From Methanoplanus sp. FWC-SCC4 (GTDB lineage Archaea; Halobacteriota; Methanomicrobia; Methanomicrobiales; Methanomicrobiaceae), in contig NZ_CP043875.1 of NCBI RefSeq assembly GCF_032878975.1, positions 248,001 through 312,000 of the forward strand: 64,000 nucleotides of DNA. The letters run 5' to 3'. The notes below the pieces were generated by a model. The model made no database searches, was not told where the DNA came from, and was given only the letters and a program-made list of their open reading frames with translations. Both the position numbers and the translations under genes were made by a program. Shown one piece after another: positions 1-9,081 of this stretch; position 1 is the stretch's first letter, and each line of letters starts with the position of its first letter.

Positions 1-377
1 TTGAGAAAGATATTGCCCCGATTTATGAGAAATACAATGGAATCTATGATGCATTTGTAAAATTTGTTGACATGAACGGGTTAAATGATGTGGTATGTCC
101 GATAAAAGGAGAATCATCGTCACTTAAAGAAAATGTTCCAAGAGATTTTAAATGCAAATTTGCCTTTATTGATGGTGATCACAGCTATAATGGCGTTTGC
201 AGGGATATTGAAAATATTGAGGAATATCTCGTTCCAGGTGGCTGGATCTGCTTTGATGATGCATTTTCATCATATGAAGGTGTTAATAAGGCAATAGAAG
301 ATAAAATAATTAATAGCGGAAATTATACCTGTTGCCAACAGCTCACAAGGAAATTTTTTGTGGGTAAAAAAATCTGA
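1..377 (+). CDS. Class I SAM-dependent methyltransferase, 3' part only
   Basis: The reading frame is open from base 3 to the stop at 375-377, so the gene begins before the window. The visible part is the C-terminal half of a Rossmann methyltransferase of the Methyltransf_24/CmcI type. It has an IDGDHSY motif, where acidic and His residues often bind metal or cofactor, and then VPGGWICFDDA, the strand-turn typical of this family. The glycan-cluster neighbours suggest O-methylation of a sugar, but that is inference; the N-terminal SAM motif cannot be seen. The substrate is unknown. Confidence 0.75.
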   Translation, partial: EKDIAPIYEKYNGIYDAFVKFVDMNGLNDVVCPIKGESSSLKENVPRDFKCKFAFIDGDHSYNGVCRDIENIEEYLVPGGWICFDDAFSSYEGVNKAIEDKIINSGNYTCCQQLTRKFFVGKKI

Positions 378-417
378 TGTATAAAAGTGTATTTCATTGT
401 GTAATTGGGTGATTTTA

Positions 418-1512
418 TTGAGAAATTTATCAAATATTAATAACGTATTAATTGAAAAATTATATTCAAATAAAATATTTTGTAAAAAATATCTTCTCAA
501 AAAATATCCTCATAATCTTTTGACAAGTATTTCGGATGTTTGTAATTTAAGATGTGATATGTGTTTGGGACATGGAGTATCTAAGGATAAATGTCCTGAT
601 AAATCGATAAAAAAAGGGCTAATGAGTCTGGATAATTTTTCAAAAATAGTAAATGAATTGTCTCTGAATCATGCAAATACTAATATTGTTTTGCAATGTA
701 GGGGTGAACCTTTTTTAAATAAAGATATTTTTAAAATGATGGATTACTGTATAGATAAAAATATTTTTGGGAAATCAATTCCAACTAATGGAACATTATT
801 TACGCCAGATTTTCAGAAAGAATTTATTAAAAGAAGTAGTTTCTTTTCAGATGAAAAAATTTTGGGTTTTTCAGTTGATGGAATGAAAGAATCCTGTGAA
901 AAAATAAGAAAGGGTGTAAATTATGAAAATCTGGTTAATAATATAAATTCATTTATTGAATTAAATAATAAAAATAAAAAAGTTAAAACAGCTGTTTTTT
1001 TCACAATAAGCAATAATGATTTATTATCAGAAATTGATGAATATGTCGATTTTTGGACTGCTAAAGGAGTAGACATGATTCAGATTACTACTCAAATTGT
1101 GGTAGATGATGAACAAGTCAATAGGTTTGATAAAGACTGCATTATAAACAACAATCTATATAAAAAATCAGATCTCAATAAGAAGATACCCTGTAAAGCC
1201 CTATATCGCGATTTAATTATCTCTTCTGATCTAAAAAGATTTGAGCATTGTGAAATTGACTATTTTGGAAAAGGAAAATATGATTTTACAACTGGGAGCA
1301 TTTCTGATCTGTGGAATTCAGAATATTATAATACAGTAAGAAAAAATCAATGTTCAAATATAAAGGATAAAAACATCAATTGTCTTAATTGTGAAGTAAA
1401 ATATTCCTATCAATATGATTTGCCGACAATTGATTATGTGAAGGAATTTAATGGTTATAAGTACTCAGTAACAGAACAATTCAGATCAAGAATATTAAGG
1501 AAAATAAGTTAA
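418..1512 (+). CDS. Radical SAM protein with SPASM-like C-terminus
   Basis: The protein has a CNLRCDMC motif (Cys-x3-Cys-x2-Cys, about residues 42-49), which binds the [4Fe-4S] cluster that cleaves S-adenosylmethionine. A TNGT turn and a GFSVDG strand follow, as in the radical SAM barrel. The last third is Cys-rich (PCKALYRD, then CSNIKDKNINCLNC), like a SPASM auxiliary-cluster domain. I chose TTG at 418 because GGTGAT at 407-412 is a good Shine-Dalgarno at 5 nt spacing; TTG at 397 or GTG at 409 are alternatives. Its place in a glycan cluster suggests modification of a sugar or peptide, but the substrate is unknown. Confidence 0.8.
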   Translation: MRNLSNINNVLIEKLYSNKIFCKKYLLKKYPHNLLTSISDVCNLRCDMCLGHGVSKDKCPDKSIKKGLMSLDNFSKIVNELSLNHANTNIVLQCRGEPFLNKDIFKMMDYCIDKNIFGKSIPTNGTLFTPDFQKEFIKRSSFFSDEKILGFSVDGMKESCEKIRKGVNYENLVNNINSFIELNNKNKKVKTAVFFTISNNDLLSEIDEYVDFWTAKGVDMIQITTQIVVDDEQVNRFDKDCIINNNLYKKSDLNKKIPCKALYRDLIISSDLKRFEHCEIDYFGKGKYDFTTGSISDLWNSEYYNTVRKNQCSNIKDKNINCLNCEVKYSYQYDLPTIDYVKEFNGYKYSVTEQFRSRILRKIS

Positions 1513-1525
1513 GATTAGGTCTAAA

Positions 1526-2248
1526 ATGAAAAAAGTTGGAATTATTCAATCAAATTATATCCCTTGGCGAGGATATTTTAATTTTATTGCTGATGTTGAT
1601 TTGTTTATAATTTATGATGATGTTCAATACACTAAGAATGATTGGAGAAACCGTAATAAGATAAAAATACAAAAAGGAACAAAGTGGCTTTCTGTTCCGG
1701 TTAAATATCATTCATCTTCTCTATCTGGCAATAAAATTCAGGATGTAAAAATTGACTATTCATTGAAGTGGTTTGATATGCATATGAGATCCTTTTATGA
1801 AAATTATAAATCATCACCTTATTACGATCATGCTAATACTATCTTTTCAATAATCAGTAATAATAAGTTTGAATCAATTTCTTCTTTAAATGTTCATTTA
1901 ATAAAAGATATTATGAATTATCTGGAAATTAATTCAGAAGTAATTTATTCCTCTGAACTTGAGCCGGAAGGGACAAAAACGGAGCGGCTCATCGATATTT
2001 TAACAAAAGTTGATGCCGATGTTTATCTTTCGGGTCCAAGTGCGGATGCATACCTTGATAAAGAGTTGTTTAAAGAAAATAATATTGGTCTTGAATACAA
2101 AACATATGATTATGAGCCTTATTCTCAGTTGCATGGGGATTTTATAGGAAATGTAACAGTTCTTGATCTTATAGCCAATTGTGGTCCTGATTCTCGGAAA
2201 TATCTAAAAAGTAAATCTCCAAATCAAAAAATTGTGATGCAGGATTAA
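1526..2248 (+). CDS. WbqC family protein
   Basis: The 240-residue product matches the WbqC family along its length. It opens with GIIQSNYIPWRGYFNFI and continues with the conserved YDDVQYTKNDWRNRNKI block. WbqC-like genes occur in O-antigen and archaeal surface-glycan clusters beside nucleotide-sugar genes, and are thought to act in amino-sugar modification or acyl/amine transfer; the chemistry is not settled. The gene lies 13 nt after the radical SAM gene, with AGGT ahead of the ATG, so it is probably in the same transcript. The family call is firm and the function is not. Confidence 0.8.
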   Translation: MKKVGIIQSNYIPWRGYFNFIADVDLFIIYDDVQYTKNDWRNRNKIKIQKGTKWLSVPVKYHSSSLSGNKIQDVKIDYSLKWFDMHMRSFYENYKSSPYYDHANTIFSIISNNKFESISSLNVHLIKDIMNYLEINSEVIYSSELEPEGTKTERLIDILTKVDADVYLSGPSADAYLDKELFKENNIGLEYKTYDYEPYSQLHGDFIGNVTVLDLIANCGPDSRKYLKSKSPNQKIVMQD

Positions 2249-2257
2249 TGAAAAAAT

Positions 2258-4000
2258 ATGACTGATTTTAATGAAATTTGCAAATCAATATCAGAAGGAT
2301 CATTTAGTGATTTTAAATTAGTTGTTGCATTCATTTCAGAAGGAAGTGCATCAAAAAAGGCCGAAGCCAATTTTTCTCTTGCTGAAAAATTTATATCCTC
2401 CGGGAATTTAAATAAGGATTACATCAGATTTGCAAAGGTATGTGCAGAAAGAGGGTGGCTTATATCAGGATTTGATGAAAAATATTTGGATTTGTACATC
2501 AGAATCTGCATCGAATCCTCTGATTTTTCCGGAGTTAAGGAAGCTTATAAAAAAACCGGTCTTAAATATTTAAAAAAATCTGATCTAAAGAATTCCATAA
2601 GATATTTTAATTTATGGCAGAATACTTATCCTCATTTATTAAAAAAAGATGATTACTCTTATGATTTTGAAATAATGGATGCTTTAAATGAAGCGATAAA
2701 ATCATATGTCAATAATAAATATTATTCCTCTGAGAAGTCACAGAAAATAAAAATTGCATATCTGGTCCATGGTGTATACAACTATTCATCAATTCTTACA
2801 AAAATTATTTACAATCTTGCAAAAAACCATGATAAATCCAGATTTGAAATATCCGTATTTAGTACTGATAATTATTTTAAAGTAAAACTTCAGAGCGGCA
2901 GTCGCTTTATAGAGGATTTTAAAGTGATAGGTTGTCCAATTGTATTTCCATCCAAATTTTTAGAATCTCCTGAAAGTGTCTTTGATATATCCGAAAAAAT
3001 AAGAGATTTCAAAGCAGATATACTTGTAGCAGCCTCGGGACTGGCAGATTTTGAACAGTACTTATTATGCGCATTAAAGCCCGCACCTATTGTTGTTGGT
3101 TTACTTCTTGGGCCTCCTGCCCAGTTCTGCCCCCCAGTTCTTGATTATGGAATTACCTGGAGTAAACATATCGCCGTTGACAGTCCTGTTGAGACATTTA
3201 TCACAAAACCCGCTATTCAGTATAACCGGATTCAAACTGAATGTGAATCAGATAAAATAAAGGTACGGCATGATATGGGTTTTTCTTCCGAAGACATTTT
3301 GATCGTTTCTGCCGGAAGAGCATTAAAATTTCAAAATTCTGATATGATTCTCAGTGTGTCTGAAGTCTTAAAAGAATATGATAATGCTTATTTTGTAATA
3401 GTTGGTGCTAAAAAGACTGATATTGGAGGCATTGATTCGGTGATAACTCCTGAAATGGAGAATAAGTTTTATTTTATAGAATGGGATCTGCATTATGAAA
3501 AATACCTTGAAATGGCCGACATTTATGTCGATACGTTTCCTTCCGGTGGCGGAGTAACACTTCTTGATGCTGCAAGATACAGCCTGCCAATTATATCATT
3601 TAGTGATGATTTCAGTAATATATTTGATCAGGTTGACTGGAATATTGCAGAAGAGCTTTTTGAAAATGACTCTTTAATTATGATACCAAGATATGATTAT
3701 GAATTATTTGAAAAATCTTTAAAGAGGTTAATAGAAGATAAACCATTTAGAGAATTTTTTTCCAGAAAATCTTTTAAAGGAATTTCTGTATCTGATTCTG
3801 ACTTTAGAGGAATTACTTCAGAGTACGAGATGATATATAGTAATTTAATAATGGATTGCGGCAATAAAATTGTAATCTCCAAATCCGATATGTCATTGTA
3901 TGATAAATTAAAGTATTTCCTCTTTTATATTTTTAATTCGGCTAATTTCTGTAAAAGAAATGTTGTAAAAGTATTAAATTTCATGAAACTTAATAAATAA
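2258..4000 (+). CDS. Glycosyltransferase with N-terminal helical repeat region
   Basis: About the first 170 residues are helical and TPR-like (LAEKFISSGNLN, FAKVCAERGW, YLDLYIRICIES). From about residue 165 (KIAYLVHGVYNYSS) a GT-B type glycosyltransferase follows. Near the C-terminus, DIYVDTFPSGGGVTLLDAA is the donor-binding segment of GT4/GT41-like enzymes. The overall plan resembles O-GlcNAc-transferase-like proteins. It starts 9 nt after the wbqC-like gene and ends 15 nt before rmlA. The likely role is adding a sugar to a surface glycan or protein; donor and acceptor are unknown. No membrane segment is evident. Confidence 0.7.
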   Translation: MTDFNEICKSISEGSFSDFKLVVAFISEGSASKKAEANFSLAEKFISSGNLNKDYIRFAKVCAERGWLISGFDEKYLDLYIRICIESSDFSGVKEAYKKTGLKYLKKSDLKNSIRYFNLWQNTYPHLLKKDDYSYDFEIMDALNEAIKSYVNNKYYSSEKSQKIKIAYLVHGVYNYSSILTKIIYNLAKNHDKSRFEISVFSTDNYFKVKLQSGSRFIEDFKVIGCPIVFPSKFLESPESVFDISEKIRDFKADILVAASGLADFEQYLLCALKPAPIVVGLLLGPPAQFCPPVLDYGITWSKHIAVDSPVETFITKPAIQYNRIQTECESDKIKVRHDMGFSSEDILIVSAGRALKFQNSDMILSVSEVLKEYDNAYFVIVGAKKTDIGGIDSVITPEMENKFYFIEWDLHYEKYLEMADIYVDTFPSGGGVTLLDAARYSLPIISFSDDFSNIFDQVDWNIAEELFENDSLIMIPRYDYELFEKSLKRLIEDKPFREFFSRKSFKGISVSDSDFRGITSEYEMIYSNLIMDCGNKIVISKSDMSLYDKLKYFLFYIFNSANFCKRNVVKVLNFMKLNK

Positions 4001-4015
4001 TTATCTGGTGCGATT

Positions 4016-4894
4016 ATGAAAGGAATTTTACTGGCCGGCGGTTACGGCACGAGATTATATCCTACAACCAAGGCAGTATCTAAACAATTACTTCCGGTTT
4101 ATGACAAGCCTTTAATATATTATCCTCTGTCTGTCCTTATGCTTGCAGGGATTAGAGAAATATTGATAATTTCTTCTGAAAATCATATTGGTGGTTATAA
4201 ATCTTTATTTGGTGATGGAAAAGAAATTGGTCTTTCTATTGAATATGCTGTTCAGGATAAACCAAAAGGGATAGCTGATGCATTTATAATTGGTGAAGAA
4301 TTCATCGGTTCTGAAGATGTTGCCTTAATTCTTGGAGATAATATATTTTACGGGTTACAACTATCAAAACTTTTAATGGATTCTGTTGAAAATTTAAATG
4401 GCGCCACTGTATTTTGTGCTTCTGTCAGTGATCCAAGGTCTTTTGGTGTAATAGAATTTGATAAAAATGGAAACGTACTCTCTATTGAAGAAAAACCTCT
4501 GAATCCAAAATCCCATTACGCAGTTACCGGGTTATATTTCTATGACAATCATGTGATTGAATATGCAAAATCATTAAACCCCTCTAATCGTGGTGAAATT
4601 GAGATTACTGATTTAAACAATATATATTTACGTAAAAATAAGCTTAAAGCGAAATTCTTTGGTCGTGGTATGGCATGGTTTGATTCAGGGAATTGTAATT
4701 CACTTCTTGACGCTTCACAATTTATTGCATCCATTCAAAAGCGTCAGGGGTTATATATTGCCTGTATTGAAGAAATTGCATTAAATAAGGGCTATATTGA
4801 TCTCTCTCAATTTAAAAGCCTAATAAAAAATTATGAAAATACAGAGTATGGGGATTATTTAATATCCGTGGCAAAAGAAAAGGAAGGTGTCTGA
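4016..4894 (+). CDS. rfbA: Glucose-1-phosphate thymidylyltransferase
   Basis: RmlA/RfbA joins glucose-1-phosphate and dTTP to make dTDP-glucose. The nucleotidyltransferase signature GGYGTRLYPTT is at residues 8-18, KQLLPVYDKPLIYYPL follows, and LGDNIF around residue 107 supplies the metal-binding Asp. The 292-residue length is normal for the family. Late motifs such as KPLNPKSHYAVTGLYFYD and GRGMAWFDSG are also present. A GGTGCGA sequence precedes the ATG. It is followed directly by rfbB, and together they make dTDP-4-keto-6-deoxyglucose. Confidence 0.95.
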   Translation: MKGILLAGGYGTRLYPTTKAVSKQLLPVYDKPLIYYPLSVLMLAGIREILIISSENHIGGYKSLFGDGKEIGLSIEYAVQDKPKGIADAFIIGEEFIGSEDVALILGDNIFYGLQLSKLLMDSVENLNGATVFCASVSDPRSFGVIEFDKNGNVLSIEEKPLNPKSHYAVTGLYFYDNHVIEYAKSLNPSNRGEIEITDLNNIYLRKNKLKAKFFGRGMAWFDSGNCNSLLDASQFIASIQKRQGLYIACIEEIALNKGYIDLSQFKSLIKNYENTEYGDYLISVAKEKEGV

Positions 4895-4898
4895 TTTT

Positions 4899-5906
4899 AT
4901 GCGTTTAATTGTAACTGGTATTGCAGGTTTTATCGGAACAAATTTTTTAAGGTACTATTTGGAAAATAATCCCTGTGATGAAATAATAGGTTTGGATTGT
5001 CTTACGTATGCAGGGAATATAAAAAATATTGAAAACCTGCAGAGTAATATTTCATCAAGATTTACTTTTATCAATTGTGATATCTGTGATTATGATAAAG
5101 TGAAGAAAATTTTTAATGAATATGACGTTGATGGGGTAATTAATTTTGCAGCGGAATCTCACGTGGACAGATCTATAGACAATCCGTTTCAGTTTCTCCA
5201 AACGAATATAATTGGGACTACAAATTTAATGATGGCCTCTAAGGAGCATTGGTTATATGACGGTAAATACAGAGAGAATTCAAGGTTCCTTCAGGTTTCA
5301 ACTGATGAAGTATATGGATCTCTTGGAACAACGGGAACGTTTTCTGAAGACATGAATCTCTCACCAAATAGTCCATATTCTGCAAGCAAAGCAAGTGCGG
5401 ATTTGCTTGCACATTCTTTTTTCTCAACATATGGCTTTCCGGTAGTTATTACAAGATGCTCCAATAATTATGGGCCATATCAGCACCCTGAAAAATTAGT
5501 CCCCAAAACAATTGTTAATCTTCTCAATCATGATGAAATTAGTATATATGGGGATGGTAGAAACGTAAGGGACTGGATCCATGTGACAGATCATTGTAAA
5601 GCTATCGAATGTGTTTTCAAAAATGGAAAAATAGGAGAGGTTTATAATGTTGGTTCAGAAAATGAATGGTCAAATATAGATTTAGTGAAAAAAATAATTC
5701 ACCTGTTGCAGGACATCACTGATGACAACTGTATCAATGAAAAGTTAATAAAATATGTTAAAGACAGGGCAGGTCATGATTTTAGATATTCAATCGATTC
5801 TTCAAAAATAAGGCAAAATCTTGGTTGGAATCCTGAATTAGAATTTGAAGATGGCCTAAAACAAACTATATTGTGGTATATTGATAATAAAAATTTGACA
5901 GTTTAA
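4899..5906 (+). CDS. rfbB: dTDP-glucose 4,6-dehydratase
   Basis: RmlB/RfbB converts dTDP-glucose to dTDP-4-keto-6-deoxyglucose with bound NAD. It begins with the Rossmann motif TGIAGFIG. The active-site strand STDEVYGSLG lies near residue 135 and the YSASK (Tyr-x3-Lys) pair near residue 160. CSNNYGPYQHPEKLVPK and GRNVRDWIHVTDH complete the family signature. I prefer ATG 4899 over GTG 4887 because GGAAGGTG at 4882-4889 sits 9 nt upstream; the rfbA stop (4892-4894) lies between. No rmlC or rmlD follows, so the product probably feeds another deoxy- or amino-sugar branch. Confidence 0.94.
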   Translation: MRLIVTGIAGFIGTNFLRYYLENNPCDEIIGLDCLTYAGNIKNIENLQSNISSRFTFINCDICDYDKVKKIFNEYDVDGVINFAAESHVDRSIDNPFQFLQTNIIGTTNLMMASKEHWLYDGKYRENSRFLQVSTDEVYGSLGTTGTFSEDMNLSPNSPYSASKASADLLAHSFFSTYGFPVVITRCSNNYGPYQHPEKLVPKTIVNLLNHDEISIYGDGRNVRDWIHVTDHCKAIECVFKNGKIGEVYNVGSENEWSNIDLVKKIIHLLQDITDDNCINEKLIKYVKDRAGHDFRYSIDSSKIRQNLGWNPELEFEDGLKQTILWYIDNKNLTV

Positions 5907-6021
5907 TAGATCTATTCAAAAAAAGACTATGTTTCGTGTATAATTCAATAATTTTGTTTCATTCAAAATAAACCTTTTTTAGGCAAATAATTATTGAGAT
6001 AAGAACAAAAATAAGATAATA

Positions 6022-6900
6022 ATGAAGATCCTAATCCTTGGAGCATCCGGAATGCTGGGGCATAAATTAATCCAGACTGCCTCAGAAAAATTTGAAACTT
6101 TTGGAACTTTCCGCAAAAAACCCTCTGAATATACTATAAAACATGTATTTTCTAATTTAAATCCCCTTTATGACGTAGATGCAGATAACATCTCAGATAT
6201 TGAATCTGCAATTAAATCATCAAATCCCGATGTTGTTGTCAACTGTATCGGTATCGTAAAGCAGCTCCCTGAAGCAAAAGACAGTATTCAGAGCATAAAA
6301 ATAAATGCTCTTTTTCCCCATCAGGTTGCAAAAATATGCAGAGAAAAAGGAATAAGATTCATACATATCAGTACTGACTGTGTATTTTCGGGAAAAAATG
6401 GAAACTATCTGGAATCCGATTTTGCAGATGCCGATGATCTGTACGGCAGGACAAAATATCTTGGAGAGGTAACTGGGCCCGGTTGCCTTACACTCCGGAC
6501 TTCAATTGTCGGAAGGGAACTTAAAGGTTCAAACGGTCTTTTTGAATGGTTTTTCTCTCAGAACGGAAAGCAGGTTGACGGCTATAAAAAAGCTGTATTC
6601 AGTGGCCTGACCACAAATGCATTATCAGAAATAATATGTGAAATAACCCTTAATCATCCAAAACTTGAGGGATTATACCATGTGTCTTCAGAGCCGGTAG
6701 ATAAATATTCCCTCCTATCTTTGGTAAAAGAAAAATATGGATTAAATATTCAGATAGTTCCCGATGAATCTGTAGTATGCGACAAGAGTCTTAATTCTCA
6801 GAAATTCAAAGAAGATACAGGGATATCAATTCCTCTCTGGGCGGATATGATAGGTGAAATTTACTTGGATAAGACACCATATGATATTATCAGGAGATAG
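6022..6900 (+). CDS. RmlD-like SDR, probable UDP-4-keto-hexosamine reductase
   Basis: This extended short-chain reductase has LGASGMLGHKL at residues 7-16, STDCVFSG near 117-124, and the catalytic pair Tyr141/Lys145 (YGRTK). It resembles dTDP-4-dehydrorhamnose reductase RmlD. However, the next two genes belong to the UDP-N-acetyl-L-hexosamine pathway, in which an RmlD-like reductase (WbvR type) acts after the 4,6-dehydratase/5-epimerase. At 292 residues it lacks the C-terminal cupin domain of CapF/WbjC. Context therefore favours reduction of the UDP-4-keto-L-sugar, giving an L-rhamnosamine-type intermediate. It starts 115 nt after rfbB and is 2 nt from the next gene. Confidence 0.75.
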   Translation: MKILILGASGMLGHKLIQTASEKFETFGTFRKKPSEYTIKHVFSNLNPLYDVDADNISDIESAIKSSNPDVVVNCIGIVKQLPEAKDSIQSIKINALFPHQVAKICREKGIRFIHISTDCVFSGKNGNYLESDFADADDLYGRTKYLGEVTGPGCLTLRTSIVGRELKGSNGLFEWFFSQNGKQVDGYKKAVFSGLTTNALSEIICEITLNHPKLEGLYHVSSEPVDKYSLLSLVKEKYGLNIQIVPDESVVCDKSLNSQKFKEDTGISIPLWADMIGEIYLDKTPYDIIRR

Positions 6901-6902
6901 AA

Positions 6903-7964
6903 ATGTTCACAGATAAAACACTGTTAATTACGGGAGGCACCGGTTCTCTTGGAAAAGTATTGGTAAAACGACTGCTTTCAGGTGAGATGGGCAATCCTAA
7001 AAAAATAATTATTTTTTCCAGAGACGAAGCCAAGCAGCATGCAATGAGGGTTGAGTATCTCAACAATATGTCTGCAACTGATGAAGTAATATATAATAAC
7101 TTTAAAAGGTGTCTGGAATTCAGGATTGGCGATGTAAGGGATTATCACAGTGTATGTTCTGCATTAAAGGGTGTGGATGTTGTATTTAATACAGCTGCCT
7201 TAAAGCAGGTGCCTTCCTGTGAATATTTCCCATACGAAGCTGTAAAAACCAATATAACAGGTCCTGAAAATATTATCCGTGCCATCAGTGAGCATGATTT
7301 GCCGGTTGAGACTGTTGTTGGTATCTCTACGGATAAAGCGTGTAAACCTGTCAATGTAATGGGTATGACAAAAGCAATACAGGAAAGAATATTCATACGG
7401 GGAAATTTAAGCTGCAAAAATACACGCTTTATATGTGTAAGATATGGAAATGTTCTTGCTTCACGTGGTTCTGTTGTTCCGCTGTTTCATGAACAGATAA
7501 AAAGCGGCGGGCCTGTAACAATTACTGATGAGAGAATGACCCGATTCCTGTTGAGTCTTAATAAGGCGGTCGATACAATATTTGCAGCTGTAAAATATGC
7601 AAACCCGGGAGAAACATATATACCGATAGTCCCGTCTGCAAAAATAACTGATATTGTCAATGTACTGGTCGGGTATAAAAATATAGATGTAAAAATTACC
7701 GGTATCAGGCCTGGTGAGAAAATCCATGAAATACTTGTTTCTGAGGAGGAGGGTTTTAGAACTATAAAACGTGGTGACTATTATGCAATAATGCCAATGC
7801 TCCCTGAGCTATGTCAGGAGTGCCCTGCTGATATGTGCATAAAGCAGGAATATGGTTCAGGCGATATTCTGATGTCAGAAAAAGAAGTATACAGCTTACT
7901 AAAAAATAATGATTTATTATTGGATTTAACAAAAAAACTTCCTGAGGGTGAATTGTTAAGATGA
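6903..7964 (+). CDS. UDP-GlcNAc 4,6-dehydratase/5-epimerase (WbjB/FnlA/CapE type)
   Basis: The protein starts with a Rossmann motif, LLITGGTGSLGKVL (residues 7-20). FSRDEAKQHAMR and the nucleotide-sugar signature ALKQVPSCEYFPYEAVKTN are also present. The active site is STDKACKPVNVMGMTKA, where a Met replaces the usual Tyr of the Tyr-x3-Lys pair, as in the FlaA1/CapE group. It converts UDP-GlcNAc to a UDP-2-acetamido-2,6-dideoxy-4-keto-L-hexose. The C-terminus contains CQECPADMC, a Cys cluster unusual for this family. The next gene overlaps it by 4 nt (ATGA). Confidence 0.88.
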   Translation: MFTDKTLLITGGTGSLGKVLVKRLLSGEMGNPKKIIIFSRDEAKQHAMRVEYLNNMSATDEVIYNNFKRCLEFRIGDVRDYHSVCSALKGVDVVFNTAALKQVPSCEYFPYEAVKTNITGPENIIRAISEHDLPVETVVGISTDKACKPVNVMGMTKAIQERIFIRGNLSCKNTRFICVRYGNVLASRGSVVPLFHEQIKSGGPVTITDERMTRFLLSLNKAVDTIFAAVKYANPGETYIPIVPSAKITDIVNVLVGYKNIDVKITGIRPGEKIHEILVSEEEGFRTIKRGDYYAIMPMLPELCQECPADMCIKQEYGSGDILMSEKEVYSLLKNNDLLLDLTKKLPEGELLR

Positions 7965-9055
7965 AAATAATGACGGTTCTTGGAACAAGGCCGGAGATAA
8001 TTCGTTTAAGCAGAGTAATACCCAAACTGGATCTTCTTTGCGATCACGTTCTTGTTCACACCGGACAGAATTATGACCCTAACTTAAACGAAATTTTTTT
8101 CAGGGATCTTAATATCAGAGCACCGGATTATTTTCTTGATACAAAAGGAGATAGTTTTGGAGAGGCTATAGGAAACATACTTAGTAAGGTTGAAAATATA
8201 ATTCTTAAAGAGAAGCCTGACCGGGTGTTAATTCTTGGGGATACCAACAGCTGCCTTTCAGCAGTTATTGCCAAAAGACTGGGCATTCCCGTATTTCATA
8301 TGGAAGCCGGAAACAGGTGCTATGACGACCGCGTCCCGGAAGAAGTAAACCGCAGGATCATTGACCATACCAGTGATATTCTGATGCCGTACACCGAAAG
8401 AAGCAGATCAAATTTATTAAAAGAAGGATTGGAAAACAACAGGATATTTGTTACAGGAAATCCGATATCCGAAGTAATAAAATATTATCATTCTAAAGTT
8501 GAAGAATCTTCGATACTCCGCCTTTTGAACATCAAAGAAAAGGAATTCATACTTGTTACTCTTCACCGTGCTGAAAATGTGGATTCCAATTCCAGATTAA
8601 AGTCTATTATTGAATCTTTTGACAATATTCAGAAAAAATATTCAATGCCTGTAATTGTAAGTCTTCACCCTCGAACAGAACAAAAAATTGAAAAATTTGG
8701 TTTGATGCCTGAAAATAATCAAATTCGTATGATTAAACCTTTTGGATTTTTTGACTTTATCAGGCTTGAGGAAAATGCTTTCTGTGTCATTACGGACAGC
8801 GGGACAGTGCAGGAAGAATGTTGTATTTTCAAAACTCCCAACATAACAATACGTGACGTCACGGAAAGACCTGAGACGATGGAATGCGGGAGTAATATTA
8901 TCAGCGGGATTGAAACTGCAAGTATAGAACTCTGTATGAAGATGGCGGTTTCGGATATGAATGAGTGGATTCCACCTTCTGAATATGTTAAAGAGAATGT
9001 AAGTGATACTGTTGTAAAAATAGTACTGGGCTATCACCATCAGCTTTTAAACTAA
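7961..9055 (+). CDS. UDP-N-acetylglucosamine 2-epimerase family (WecB/WbjD/FnlC)
   Basis: The 364-residue protein has the 2-epimerase hallmarks. These include LGTRPEIIRLS at the N-terminus, VHTGQNYDPNL, LGDTNSCLSA, HMEAGNRCYDDRVPEEVNRR, and later TLHRAENVDS and ITDSGTVQEECC. After the preceding two enzymes it would invert C2 of the UDP-L-hexosamine, giving UDP-L-QuiNAc or UDP-L-FucNAc. A plain ManNAc-forming WecB is possible, but the three-gene set argues for the deoxy-L-sugar. Translation is probably coupled to the previous gene through the ATGA overlap. Confidence 0.88.
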   Translation: MKIMTVLGTRPEIIRLSRVIPKLDLLCDHVLVHTGQNYDPNLNEIFFRDLNIRAPDYFLDTKGDSFGEAIGNILSKVENIILKEKPDRVLILGDTNSCLSAVIAKRLGIPVFHMEAGNRCYDDRVPEEVNRRIIDHTSDILMPYTERSRSNLLKEGLENNRIFVTGNPISEVIKYYHSKVEESSILRLLNIKEKEFILVTLHRAENVDSNSRLKSIIESFDNIQKKYSMPVIVSLHPRTEQKIEKFGLMPENNQIRMIKPFGFFDFIRLEENAFCVITDSGTVQEECCIFKTPNITIRDVTERPETMECGSNIISGIETASIELCMKMAVSDMNEWIPPSEYVKENVSDTVVKIVLGYHHQLLN

Positions 9056-9081
9056 TAAATACTTATTTTATAGTCTAAAAT

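Noticed and set aside
4887-4898. GTG start for rfbB four codons upstream
   Set aside because: The ribosome site GGAAGGTG would overlap it; ATG 4899 has proper spacing.
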